This document shows, piece after piece, positions 31,474 to 39,800 of a stretch of DNA of 64,000 bases (positions within the stretch are counted from its first letter, which is position 1; each line of letters starts with the position of its first letter). The notes under the pieces were generated by a model, which was given only the letters and a program-made list of their open reading frames with translations, was not told the DNA's origin and ran no database searches. The position numbers and the translations under genes were made by a program. The DNA comes from Bifidobacterium parmae (GTDB lineage: Bacteria; Actinomycetota; Actinomycetes; Actinomycetales; Bifidobacteriaceae), in the NCBI RefSeq assembly GCF_002860365.1, contig NZ_NMWT01000027.1:1-64000 (forward strand). The letters are read 5' to 3'.

Positions 31474-32997
31474 GTGAATACCGAGATGAGCGCAGAAGAG
31501 AGCGGCGACATGCCCGATGACGGCCCCACCGTCATCGTACCGTCCGAGGAAGCGACACAGGCTCAGGCGACGGAGCCTCCCGCGGACACCGAGCGCATCC
31601 CCGTCGTCCATCCCGCCGCCGAGACGATGCCGGCGGCCATCCCGCCCGTCACGCCGATGAGCGAACGGTCGAAGATCCAATCCCAGGAGCGTCTCGCCTC
31701 CCTCGTGCAGTCGGTGGAGCAGGAGGCGCTCGCCGCCGGCGTGCCGTCCCCGCCCATCCAGACCCAATCCCAGCCGCAGCCGCTGGTCGTGCAGGCGCCC
31801 ACGGCCACCCAGCCGGTCGTGCAGGTGCCCGCCGGCGTCCAACAGTCCGTGGCGCAGTCCTCCCGCGCCGCCAAACCGTCGCTGGCCCAGTCGGTGGTCC
31901 AGTCGGTCACCCAATCCATGCCGGCCATCGTCACCAACGGCACCGGCTCCGGCCTGAAACCGGTGGTGATGACGGGCGTCATCCCCGCCGTCGTGCTCGA
32001 AGGAGGCATGCGCCCCGTCATGCCGCAGGAGGTGCGCGACCGGCTGCTCAGCCTCGAACGCGCCGAAGGATCGGTCGCCGTCGTCGGCTCGATGAACGCC
32101 GACTACACGGTGACCGCACGCCGCCTGCCCGAACCCGGCGAGACCGTGCGCGGCGGGGCGCTGCGCATCCTGCCCGGCGGCAAAGGAGCGAACCAGGCGT
32201 CCGCCGCGGCCCGTCTCGGCGCCAACGTCTGCATCTACGGCGCGGTCGGCAACGATCCGAACGCCGACTTCCTGCTCGGCGAACTCGACGCCGCCGGCGT
32301 CGACACGAGCGAGATCCTGCGCGCCGAGGGCGCGACCGGCACCACCGTCATCACCGTGGACGTGGACGGCGAGAACACGATCGTCTACTCGCCGGGCGCG
32401 AACGGCAAGGTGAGCGCCGGCTACGTGCAGTCGCACCGCGACGCGCTCGCCGACGCGAGCGTGCTCGGCCTGTGCCTCGAAAGCCCGATGACCACGGTGA
32501 TCGCCGCCGCCGAGGCCGCGCACGCGGACGGCGTGACCGTGCTGCTCAACGAGTCGCCGTTCCTGCCCGAACTGCCGCACGAGCTCGTCACCTCCACCGA
32601 CATCCTGCTCGTCAACGAGCATGAGGCCGCCCAGCTGCTCGAACTGGACGAGCCGGACGGCGGCGACTGGTCGGGCTGCGACTGGGACGACGTGGTGTCG
32701 CGCATCGCCGACTACGGGTTCGAACGCGCGATCGTCACGCTCGGCGACCAGGGGTCCGTCGTCATCGAGAACTACCGCTGGTACCGCGTCGACGTGGCGA
32801 AGGTCCCCGCCAAGGACACGACCGGCTGCGGCGACGCGTTCATGGGCACCGTGCTCTCCGGCCTCGCCGCCGGCTATTCGCTGCTCGAATCCGCGCAGAT
32901 GGCGTCCTACGTGGCCGGCTATGCGGCCACGCGTCTCGGCGCGCAGGCGTCGTTCGGCTCGGCCGCCGACGTGGTCGCCTACTTCTCCGCGAGATAA
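31474..32997 (+). CDS. rbsK: Ribokinase-like (PfkB) sugar kinase with long N-terminal extension
   Basis: The C-terminal ~310 residues are a PfkB-family sugar kinase: GSMNADYTVTARRLPEPGET, GGKGANQASAAARLGANV, VNEHEAAQLL, and the catalytic block DTTGCGDAFMGTVLSGLAAG. Ribose is the likely substrate. In front is a ~190-residue low-complexity tail rich in Pro, Gln, Val and Ser with clustered QSV repeats (for example KPSLAQSVVQSVTQSMP), not found in normal RbsK. The start is uncertain: GTG 31474 lies eight bases after TATGCT (31460-31465), which suggests a leaderless message; ATG 31486 is the alternative. Neither has a ribosome-binding site. Confidence 0.82.
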   Translation: MNTEMSAEESGDMPDDGPTVIVPSEEATQAQATEPPADTERIPVVHPAAETMPAAIPPVTPMSERSKIQSQERLASLVQSVEQEALAAGVPSPPIQTQSQPQPLVVQAPTATQPVVQVPAGVQQSVAQSSRAAKPSLAQSVVQSVTQSMPAIVTNGTGSGLKPVVMTGVIPAVVLEGGMRPVMPQEVRDRLLSLERAEGSVAVVGSMNADYTVTARRLPEPGETVRGGALRILPGGKGANQASAAARLGANVCIYGAVGNDPNADFLLGELDAAGVDTSEILRAEGATGTTVITVDVDGENTIVYSPGANGKVSAGYVQSHRDALADASVLGLCLESPMTTVIAAAEAAHADGVTVLLNESPFLPELPHELVTSTDILLVNEHEAAQLLELDEPDGGDWSGCDWDDVVSRIADYGFERAIVTLGDQGSVVIENYRWYRVDVAKVPAKDTTGCGDAFMGTVLSGLAAGYSLLESAQMASYVAGYAATRLGAQASFGSAADVVAYFSAR

Positions 32998-33002
32998 CGG
33001 TC

Positions 33003-33046
33003 CCGCGGCAGGGGATGGGGCCAGGGGGTGCTCCCGCGTGCCGCGG
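33003..33046 (+). terminator. Possible terminator after the sugar kinase gene
   Basis: CCGCGGCA (33003-33010) pairs with TGCCGCGG (33039-33046), but the 28-base loop makes it weak. Confidence 0.35.
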
Positions 33047-33073
33047 CGGCCGCTGTCCCGCGCCGTCCGCTAG

Positions 33074-33091
33074 TATGTACGAACGTACATA
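33074..33091 (+). promoter_or_regulatory. Perfect palindromic operator before the MFS gene
   Basis: TATGTACG-AA-CGTACATA: eight-base arms with a two-base centre, overlapping a possible -10 (TAGTAT, 33071-33076) and 49 bases before the MFS start. Such a site suits a TetR/MarR-size dimer. No regulator gene is adjacent. Confidence 0.65.
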
Positions 33092-33140
33092 ACGATGCGG
33101 CCGTCATGGCGGCCGCAATGGCCACAATGGAGAGACAACC

Positions 33141-34331
33141 ATGGCAAACCTGCTGCTCGCCGTCATCTACGTCGCCTTCGTCTCGCTCGGCCTGCCCGAC
33201 GCCCTGCTCGGCGCCGCATGGCCGACGATGAGCCGCGACCTCGGCGCATCCGTCTCATGGGCGGGCGGCATCTCGATGGTCATCTCCGCGGGCACCATCT
33301 GCTCCGCGCTGATGAGCGACCGGATGACGCTGCGCTTCGGCGCCGGACGCGTCACCGCCGCATCGGTGGGACTCACCGCCGCCGCGCTGTTCGGCTTCTC
33401 CATCGCGCCGAACTACGCCACGCTGATCCTCGTCGCCATCCCCTACGGTCTGGGCGCGGGCGGCGTCGACGCGGCGCTCAACAACTACGTGGCCATCCAC
33501 TACGAAAGCCGCCACATGAGCTGGCTGCACTGCATGTGGGGCGTCGGCGCGTCGCTCGGCCCCTACGTGATGGGCTACGCGCTCGCCGGCGGCCAGGGAT
33601 GGGCGTGGGGCTACCGCTACATCGCCATCCTCCAGGTCGCGCTCACCGCGGTCCTCGTGCTCAGCCTGCCGCTGTGGAAGGCCCGCGGGGGAGCGGGGGC
33701 GACGGACGCCCCGGCCTCCGACGACTCCTCCGGGGCCGCCGCGCCGCGCAGACCGCTCGGCATCCGCGGCGTGCTCGCGATCCGCGGCGCCAAGGAGGTC
33801 CTCATCATGTTCTTCTGCTACTGCGCGATCGAATCGACCGCGGGCCTGTGGGCCAGCAGCTACATGGTGATGCACGTCGGCATGGACAAGACCCGGGCGG
33901 CCGGGCTCGCGAGCCTCTTCTACGTGGGCATCACCGTGGGCCGCGCGCTGAGCGGCTTCCTCACCATGCGCTTCGACGACCCGACGATGATCCGCATCGG
34001 CCAGTGCGTGCTCCTCGCCGGCGTGCTGCTCGTCGCCCTGCCGATCCCCGGCGGCGTGGGCACCGTGGCCGGGCTCGTCGTCATCGGCCTCGGATGCGCG
34101 CCCATCTACCCGTGCGTCATCCACTCGACGCCCGACTACTTCGGCGAGGAGAACTCGCAGGCCATCGTCGGCGTGCAGATGGCCAGCGCCTACGTCGGCT
34201 CGCTCGCCATGCCGCCCGTGTTCGGCCTCATCGCGCAATACGTGTCCATCACGCTCTACCCGTGCTACCTGTTCGTACTGCTCGCGCTCATGGTCGTCAT
34301 GCACGAGGTCCTGCGCCGCAAGCGCGCGTGA
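33141..34331 (+). CDS. MFS transporter (fucose permease/FucP-like)
   Basis: A 396-aa major facilitator with about 12 helices. The N-terminal VAFVSLGLPDALLGAAWPTM and GGVDAALNNYVAIHYESRHM followed by SWLHCMWGVGASLGPYVMG are typical of the fucose-permease-like subgroup, which also includes exporters. A central cytoplasmic loop (~residues 185-215) is Ala/Asp/Ser-rich. The ATG at 33141 is preceded by GGAGAGACAACC. Substrate is not visible from sequence. A perfect palindrome upstream suggests repression by an unlinked regulator. It converges on the DUF4173 gene with a gap of three bases. Confidence 0.82.
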   Translation: MANLLLAVIYVAFVSLGLPDALLGAAWPTMSRDLGASVSWAGGISMVISAGTICSALMSDRMTLRFGAGRVTAASVGLTAAALFGFSIAPNYATLILVAIPYGLGAGGVDAALNNYVAIHYESRHMSWLHCMWGVGASLGPYVMGYALAGGQGWAWGYRYIAILQVALTAVLVLSLPLWKARGGAGATDAPASDDSSGAAAPRRPLGIRGVLAIRGAKEVLIMFFCYCAIESTAGLWASSYMVMHVGMDKTRAAGLASLFYVGITVGRALSGFLTMRFDDPTMIRIGQCVLLAGVLLVALPIPGGVGTVAGLVVIGLGCAPIYPCVIHSTPDYFGEENSQAIVGVQMASAYVGSLAMPPVFGLIAQYVSITLYPCYLFVLLALMVVMHEVLRRKRA

Positions 34332-34334
34332 CGG

Positions 34335-35705
34335 TCACATCATCGCCGCCACGCCAGCCGCGTCGAACCCGTGGGCCGCGTTGTACGCGTCGACCAACGC
34401 CATCGGATCGCACCATCCGAGCGCGACATACCAGACGACGGACAGCGCGAAGCACGTCGCTACCAACGGCAGCCGGTCCACGCGCATGCGCACCGTCGCC
34501 GTCTTCACGAGACACAACGCGAGCACCACGGCCAGCAGGCCGATGAACGTCAGCGACGCGAACCTCAGCCACGTGAGCCCGTACGCGCCCACATACAGGC
34601 CGAGCCGCGCGCCCGCCGAGACCAGCATCACGCCCGTCGCCGCGACGAGCGCGACGAGCATCGCCGTCAGCGTGCGCGTGCGCGGCGCGTAGGAGAGCAC
34701 GACGCCGAACACGCCCAGATCGATCGCGGCGACCAGCAGCAGCTGGAAGAACCCGCCGCGCGCGTATTCGGCGTACGTCATGCCGTCCGGCAGGCCCGCG
34801 CCCGCGAACAGGAACGCGAACTGCACCGTGCAGAACACGGCGTACAGGGCGAGCACCGCGCCCAGCACGATCGCCGTCACCACCGGGTCCAACGACAGCG
34901 CGACCCGCCTGCCGTACAGGCCGGCGAGCGCGCCGTCGCGCATGTCCTGGTTCGCGAGCAGCGAGAACACGAACGGGAGCGCGGTCAGCACGAACGCCGT
35001 GTGCCCGGCGACCGACGCCATGTCGACGTCCGCGGCGAGACGGGAGAGCGCGTAGGCGAAGACCATGTCGGCGCTCGCCAGCAGCGTGCCCAGCACGAGG
35101 ATCGTCGGCACGGCGATCGCCGCCGCCAGGCCGATGCGGCGCATCGTCGCGCGACGGCCGCCGTCCGGGGCGGCGTGGACGAGACCGGCGACGGCGCGGC
35201 CGAACGCGCCCAGTCCGGAGAACGGCTGCACCGCCCAGCCGGTCAGCCAGCGCGACGCGACGCCGGCGGGACGCCACACGTCGAACCTGCCGTTCACGAG
35301 CTGAAGGTGCAGCATGAGCAGCGACGGTACGGCCAGAAGCATCGTGAGCGGGTAGGTGGCGTCGTACGACGCGAACGCGCCGGCCATGTCCGTCGCCGTC
35401 CAGACGGAGCAGGCGACGACGGCCGCGGCGACGAACCACGTCATCGGGCGGCGGGCCGCCGTCCTCCAGTGCAGCAGGGTCGTCGCCGCCACGCAGACGG
35501 TCCAGAAGACGGCGATCGGCATGAACGGGGAGCCGTACCGGAACGGCGCCGCGGCGACGAGACGGTCGAACGCCACGACGACGAGCAGCGAGACGGCGAG
35601 CGTGAGGATGGTGCGCGGTGTGGGTTTCGCGGCGACGGGCGACGGCCGTGCGGTCGTGGGTCGCGTGGTGGGTGGTTGCGTGGTGGTGGGTGGTTGCGGA
35701 TCCAT
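34335..35705 (-). CDS. DUF4173 family polytopic membrane protein
   Basis: A 456-aa protein with a proline/threonine-rich N-terminal ~30 residues and about ten hydrophobic helices. The block DGMTYAEYARGGFFQLLLVA followed by AIDLGVFG matches DUF4173 (formerly within DUF4153), a family of unknown function common in Firmicutes and Actinobacteria and often next to DUF2975/XRE pairs. It is divergent from such a pair here, and four matching operators fill the gap, so the genes are probably co-regulated. Confidence 0.72.
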   Translation of the reverse strand: MDPQPPTTTQPPTTRPTTARPSPVAAKPTPRTILTLAVSLLVVVAFDRLVAAAPFRYGSPFMPIAVFWTVCVAATTLLHWRTAARRPMTWFVAAAVVACSVWTATDMAGAFASYDATYPLTMLLAVPSLLMLHLQLVNGRFDVWRPAGVASRWLTGWAVQPFSGLGAFGRAVAGLVHAAPDGGRRATMRRIGLAAAIAVPTILVLGTLLASADMVFAYALSRLAADVDMASVAGHTAFVLTALPFVFSLLANQDMRDGALAGLYGRRVALSLDPVVTAIVLGAVLALYAVFCTVQFAFLFAGAGLPDGMTYAEYARGGFFQLLLVAAIDLGVFGVVLSYAPRTRTLTAMLVALVAATGVMLVSAGARLGLYVGAYGLTWLRFASLTFIGLLAVVLALCLVKTATVRMRVDRLPLVATCFALSVVWYVALGWCDPMALVDAYNAAHGFDAAGVAAMM

Positions 35706-35778
35706 GTCATGCTCCTTCGATGATGCGTGCGACGGGCGTGCCGTCCGTCATTGCGTCGTGCTTCACCATCACCGTAAG

Positions 35779-35868
35779 CTATCGAAAAACGATAGATGAT
35801 TATCGAAATACGATTCTTCACCGAATTTGCATATCGAAAATCGATAGATTACTATCGTTAGACGATTG
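35779..35868. promoter_or_regulatory. Four phased ATCG-N5-CGAT operators
   Basis: Site 1 CTATCG-AAAAA-CGATAG (35779-35795), site 2 TTATCG-AAATA-CGATT (35800-35815), site 3 ATATCG-AAAAT-CGATAG (35831-35847), site 4 CTATCG-TTAGA-CGATTG (35852-35868). Centres lie 21, 31 and 21 bases apart, so all four face the same side of the helix. They occupy the gap between divergent genes and are AT-rich compared with their surroundings. The XRE protein at 36507-36713 is the obvious candidate ligand. Confidence 0.8.
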
Positions 35869-35927
35869 TGATGATGCGTTCGTGTCCAAGCAGGGCGCGG
35901 GCGTGTGATATGGAAGGTGGTGGGGCC

Positions 35928-36506
35928 ATGGCCGGCGCCGATCGATCGGACGGGCGGGACGCGCCCGACGGGCAGGTCTGGAAGGAATACCATCCCACGG
36001 CGATCGCCGTGCTCAAGGCGATGATCGTCCTCTTCGAACTGATCTGCCTGTGGGGGCAATACGTCGTGATCGTCCTCTCCGGCGACATCGTCGCCGCATA
36101 CCCGGAACTCGCCTCCGCCCGATGGCCGTACGCCGTCGCCGGACTGCTCGGCATCCTGTGCTTCGAGGTCGCGCTGATCCCCCTGTGGCGGCTGCTCACG
36201 CTCGCCAAACGGCGCGACGTGTTCTCCGGCAGGGCCGTGAGATGGACCGACGCCATCACCGCATGCGCCGCCGCCGAAGGAGCGGTCGTCCTGTTCGTGC
36301 TGCTCTACGGCTCGCTCGCGCACGCCGAATACTACGACCCGGCCCAAGGCGCTTCCGCGGACGTCGCGATGGGGGCCGCCGCCATGAGCGCGGCATGCGT
36401 CGTCGCATTGCTGCTCATCGCCGCGTTCGTCCTGCTCATGCTCGTCATGCGCTCCCTGCTCAAAGCCGCCATCGCGCAGCGCGACGAACTCGAGGCGGTG
36501 ATCTGA
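35928..36506 (+). CDS. DUF2975 family membrane protein
   Basis: A 192-aa protein with four predicted membrane helices (AVLKAMIVLFELICLWGQYV, YAVAGLLGILCFEVALIPLW, a third near AAEGAVVLFVLLYGSLAH, a fourth AACVVALLLIAAFVLLMLVM). The layout and the RRDVFSGRAVRW loop fit DUF2975. The ATG at 35928 is preferred for its GGTGGGG spacing; an ATG at 35910 is possible. Its stop codon directly abuts the start of a small XRE gene, the standard DUF2975-regulator pairing. Function is unknown; it may gate the regulator's activity at the membrane (inference). Confidence 0.75.
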   Translation: MAGADRSDGRDAPDGQVWKEYHPTAIAVLKAMIVLFELICLWGQYVVIVLSGDIVAAYPELASARWPYAVAGLLGILCFEVALIPLWRLLTLAKRRDVFSGRAVRWTDAITACAAAEGAVVLFVLLYGSLAHAEYYDPAQGASADVAMGAAAMSAACVVALLLIAAFVLLMLVMRSLLKAAIAQRDELEAVI

Positions 36507-36713
36507 ATGGCCATCCGCGTGAACATCGACGTCATGCTCGCCAAACGCAAGATGAGCGTCGGCGAACTCGCCGACCGCATCGGCATCACGCCCGTCAACG
36601 TATCCGTACTCAAGAACGGCCGCGCCAAAGCGATACGCTTCACCACGCTCGACCGGATCTGCACGGCCCTCGACTGCCAGCCCGGCGACATCCTCGAATA
36701 CGTGGAGGACTGA
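36507..36713 (+). CDS. Small XRE-family regulator (YozG-like)
   Basis: A 68-aa protein consisting of one Cro/C1-type helix-turn-helix: NIDVMLAKRKMSVGELADRI, GITPVNVSVLKNGRAKAIRF, TTLDRICTALDCQPGDILEY. This YozG-type family almost always follows a DUF2975 gene, as here with no intervening base. It probably binds the four operators in the divergent promoter region and controls both its own operon and the DUF4173 gene (inference). Confidence 0.85.
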   Translation: MAIRVNIDVMLAKRKMSVGELADRIGITPVNVSVLKNGRAKAIRFTTLDRICTALDCQPGDILEYVED

Positions 36714-36788
36714 CCGGGCCCGGCCGGCCGGGACCGGCGGTGATGCGGGCGGTGATGCGGGTGTGCGCCACGTGTCCGCGGCGGGGGC

Positions 36789-36809
36789 GATAATCGAACA
36801 TATGTGCGA
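36789..36809 (+). promoter_or_regulatory. lhr leaderless promoter -10 with overlapping LexA-like box
   Basis: GATAAT (36789-36794) is a strong -10 whose expected start site is the ATG at 36802 itself. TCGAACATATGTGCGA (36794-36809) matches the LexA box TCGAAC-N4-GTTCGA except for one base, and overlaps both the -10 and the start codon. Confidence 0.55.
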
Positions 36810-39800
36810 AGGATTGGAATCGTTCTCGGAGCCCACGAGGGCCTGGTTCCAGCGCGCCTTCGGAAAGCCGACCGAAGCCCAACGCGAGGCGTGGCCGGCC
36901 ATCCGCTCCGGGAAGAACGTGCTGGTCGTCGCACCCACCGGATCCGGCAAGACCCTCGCCGCCTTCCTCTCCGCCATCGACCGCCTGATGACCGTCACAT
37001 CGCGTCCCGATGCGGAGCCGGTCTCCACCTCACGCCCCCGCCGGCGGGGGCTGTCGGCGCAGCCGACTGGGGGTGGTCCCGCCTCAGCCTCCACGACACG
37101 CACGACCCGCGGCGTGCGCGTCCTCTACATCTCCCCGTTGAAGGCGCTCGCCGTCGACGTCGCCCGGAACCTCGAAACGCCGCTCGACGGCATCGCCCGC
37201 GAATGCGGGACGCTCGGACTGCCCGCGCCGCGCATCCGCGTCGCCACGCGCAGCGGCGACACCACGCCCAAGGAACGCCGCGCCATCGCCGCCCACCCGC
37301 CGGACATCCTCGTCACCACCCCCGAATCGCTCTACCTGCTGCTCACCTCCAAGGCCCGGCGCATCCTCAAGACCGTGGACACGGTCATCGTCGACGAAGT
37401 GCACGCGCTCGCCGGCACGAAACGCGGCAGCCATCTCGCCCTGAGCCTCGAACGGCTCGACGGACTCGCGGACGCGGACGCGCCCGTGCAGCGCATCGGC
37501 CTGTCCGCCACCGTGAATCCGCCCGCCGAGGCGGCGCGGTTCCTCGGCGGCGACCGGCCCGTCACGATCGTGGATCCCGGTTCGCGTCCCGACATGGATC
37601 TGAAGGTCGTCGAACCGTTGGCGGACATGCGCGACCTCTCCTCCGCGAACGTTCCGAACCGCGCCGGCGGCGTGGACTCCGGACGTGCGGACGCGCCCCA
37701 CATCTCCGGCGTCACGCCCGCCATGCGACGGCTCGCCGAACGCAAAGGGATCGTCGGGGCCGACGTCGCGTCCACGGCGATCGTCGGCGCGGCCGGCGAC
37801 CGGACGGCCGGATCGATCTGGCCGGTGGTCGAGGCGAGCGTGCTCGACGAGATCCTCGCGCACCGGACCACGCTCGTGTTCGTCAACTCGCGCGGACTCG
37901 CCGAGAAACTCACTGCACGATTGAACGACCTGTACGCCGAACGGCGGGGGAGCGGAGGCCCCGCCGCATTCCCCGCATCCGCCGACACGGGTTCGCCCGA
38001 AGGGCGCGAACGCTTCGCCGCGCACTACGACGCGGTCGTCGGCGGCACCACGCAGCTCGTCGGCTCGCACAAGCCGGACGACGTGATCGCGATGGCGCAC
38101 CACGGGTCCGTGTCGAAGGACCGGCGCAAACAGATCGAGGAACGGCTGAAGCGCGGCGAACTCAGGTGCGTGGTCGCGACGAGCAGCCTCGAACTCGGCA
38201 TCGACATGGGGTCGGTCGACCTCGTCATCCAGATCGCGCCGCCGCTGTCCGTCGCGTCCGGACTGCAGCGCGTCGGCCGCGCCGACCATCACGTCGGCGG
38301 CGTCTCGCACGCCCTGTTCTACCCGTTGACGCGCGAACAGATCATCGGCGTCGCCGCGGCCGTCGAAAGCATGCGCGCCGGCCGTCTCGAACCGTTGGCC
38401 GTGCCGCGCAACCCGCTCGACGTCCTCGCCCAGCAGACCGTGGCCACCGCCGCGATGGACGACCTCGACCCTGACGCATGGTATGCGGGCGTACGCCATG
38501 CCGCGCCCTTCTCCGAACTCGACCGGGGCATGTTCGACGCGGTCATGGGCATGCTCACCGGCGCCTACGACACCGAGGAGTTCTCCGCGTTTCGCCCGCC
38601 GCTCATGTGGAACCGCGAGGCGAACCGCATCTCGGCACGTCCCGGCGCGCAACGGCTCGCCGTCACCTCCGGAGGCACCATCCCCGACCGTGGCCTCTAC
38701 ACGGTCGTCCTGCCCGAAGCGGACGGCAACCAGGGGCGACGACGGGTCGGCGAACTCGACGAGGAGATGGTGTACGAGTCGCGCGTCGGCGACGTCATCA
38801 CGCTCGGCACCTCCACCTGGCAGATCCAGGAGATCACGCGCGACCAGGTCGTCGTCACGCCCGCCCCCGGACGCACCGCCCGACTGCCGTTCTGGCACGG
38901 CGAGGAATCCGGCCGCGACGCCGGCTTCGGCCAAGCCAAAGGCCACCTCATCCGCGACCTCGCCGCCGCCCTCACCACCTCTTCCCATTGCGCCCCCTTC
39001 GAGGGGGAGCCGTCCGCGAAGCGGACCGAGGGGGTACCGCCGTCGGCCCCATCCTTCACTCCGACCACTCTCGCGCGCCTCGACGCCGACGGCCTCGACC
39101 GCAACGCCATCGCCAACCTCGCCCGGCTGCTCGCCGAACAGCGGGCGGCCACCGGCATCGTCCCCTCCGACCGCACGATCGTCGTCGAACGATGCCCGGA
39201 CGAGGAGGGCGACCAACGCATCATCATCCACTCGCCGTACGGCCGGCGCGTCCACGAACCATGGTCGATGGCCATCACCACGCGCCTCAAGCAGCGTTAC
39301 GGATTCGACGGGCAGGCGTACGCGGCCGACGACGGCATCGTCATCCGCATCCCCGACGGCATCGGCGACATCCCCTCACGCGACCTGCTCCTGTTCGCCC
39401 CCGACGAGCTCACGCGCATCGTCGAGACCGAGGTGGGGGAGAGCGTGCTCTATGCGGCCCGGTTCCGCGAATGCGCCGCACGATCGCTCTATCTGCCGCG
39501 CACCGAACCCGGCCGGCGCGTGCCGCTGTGGCAGCAGCGGCTCCGCGCCGCCCAACTGCTCGCCGCCGCACGCACGCGACGCAACTTCCCGCTGCTGCTC
39601 GAAACCGCGCGCGAATGTCTCCAGGACGTCTACGATCTCAAGGCGCTGCGCGACCTGATGACCGGACTGGACGCCGGAACCATCGTCGTGAAGGACACGT
39701 CGACCGAAACGCCGTCCCCGTTCGCCGAGAACCTGCTGTTCGGATTCGTCGGCTCCGTCATGTACCAGTACGACGCGCCGCAGGCCGAACGCAGCGTGCG

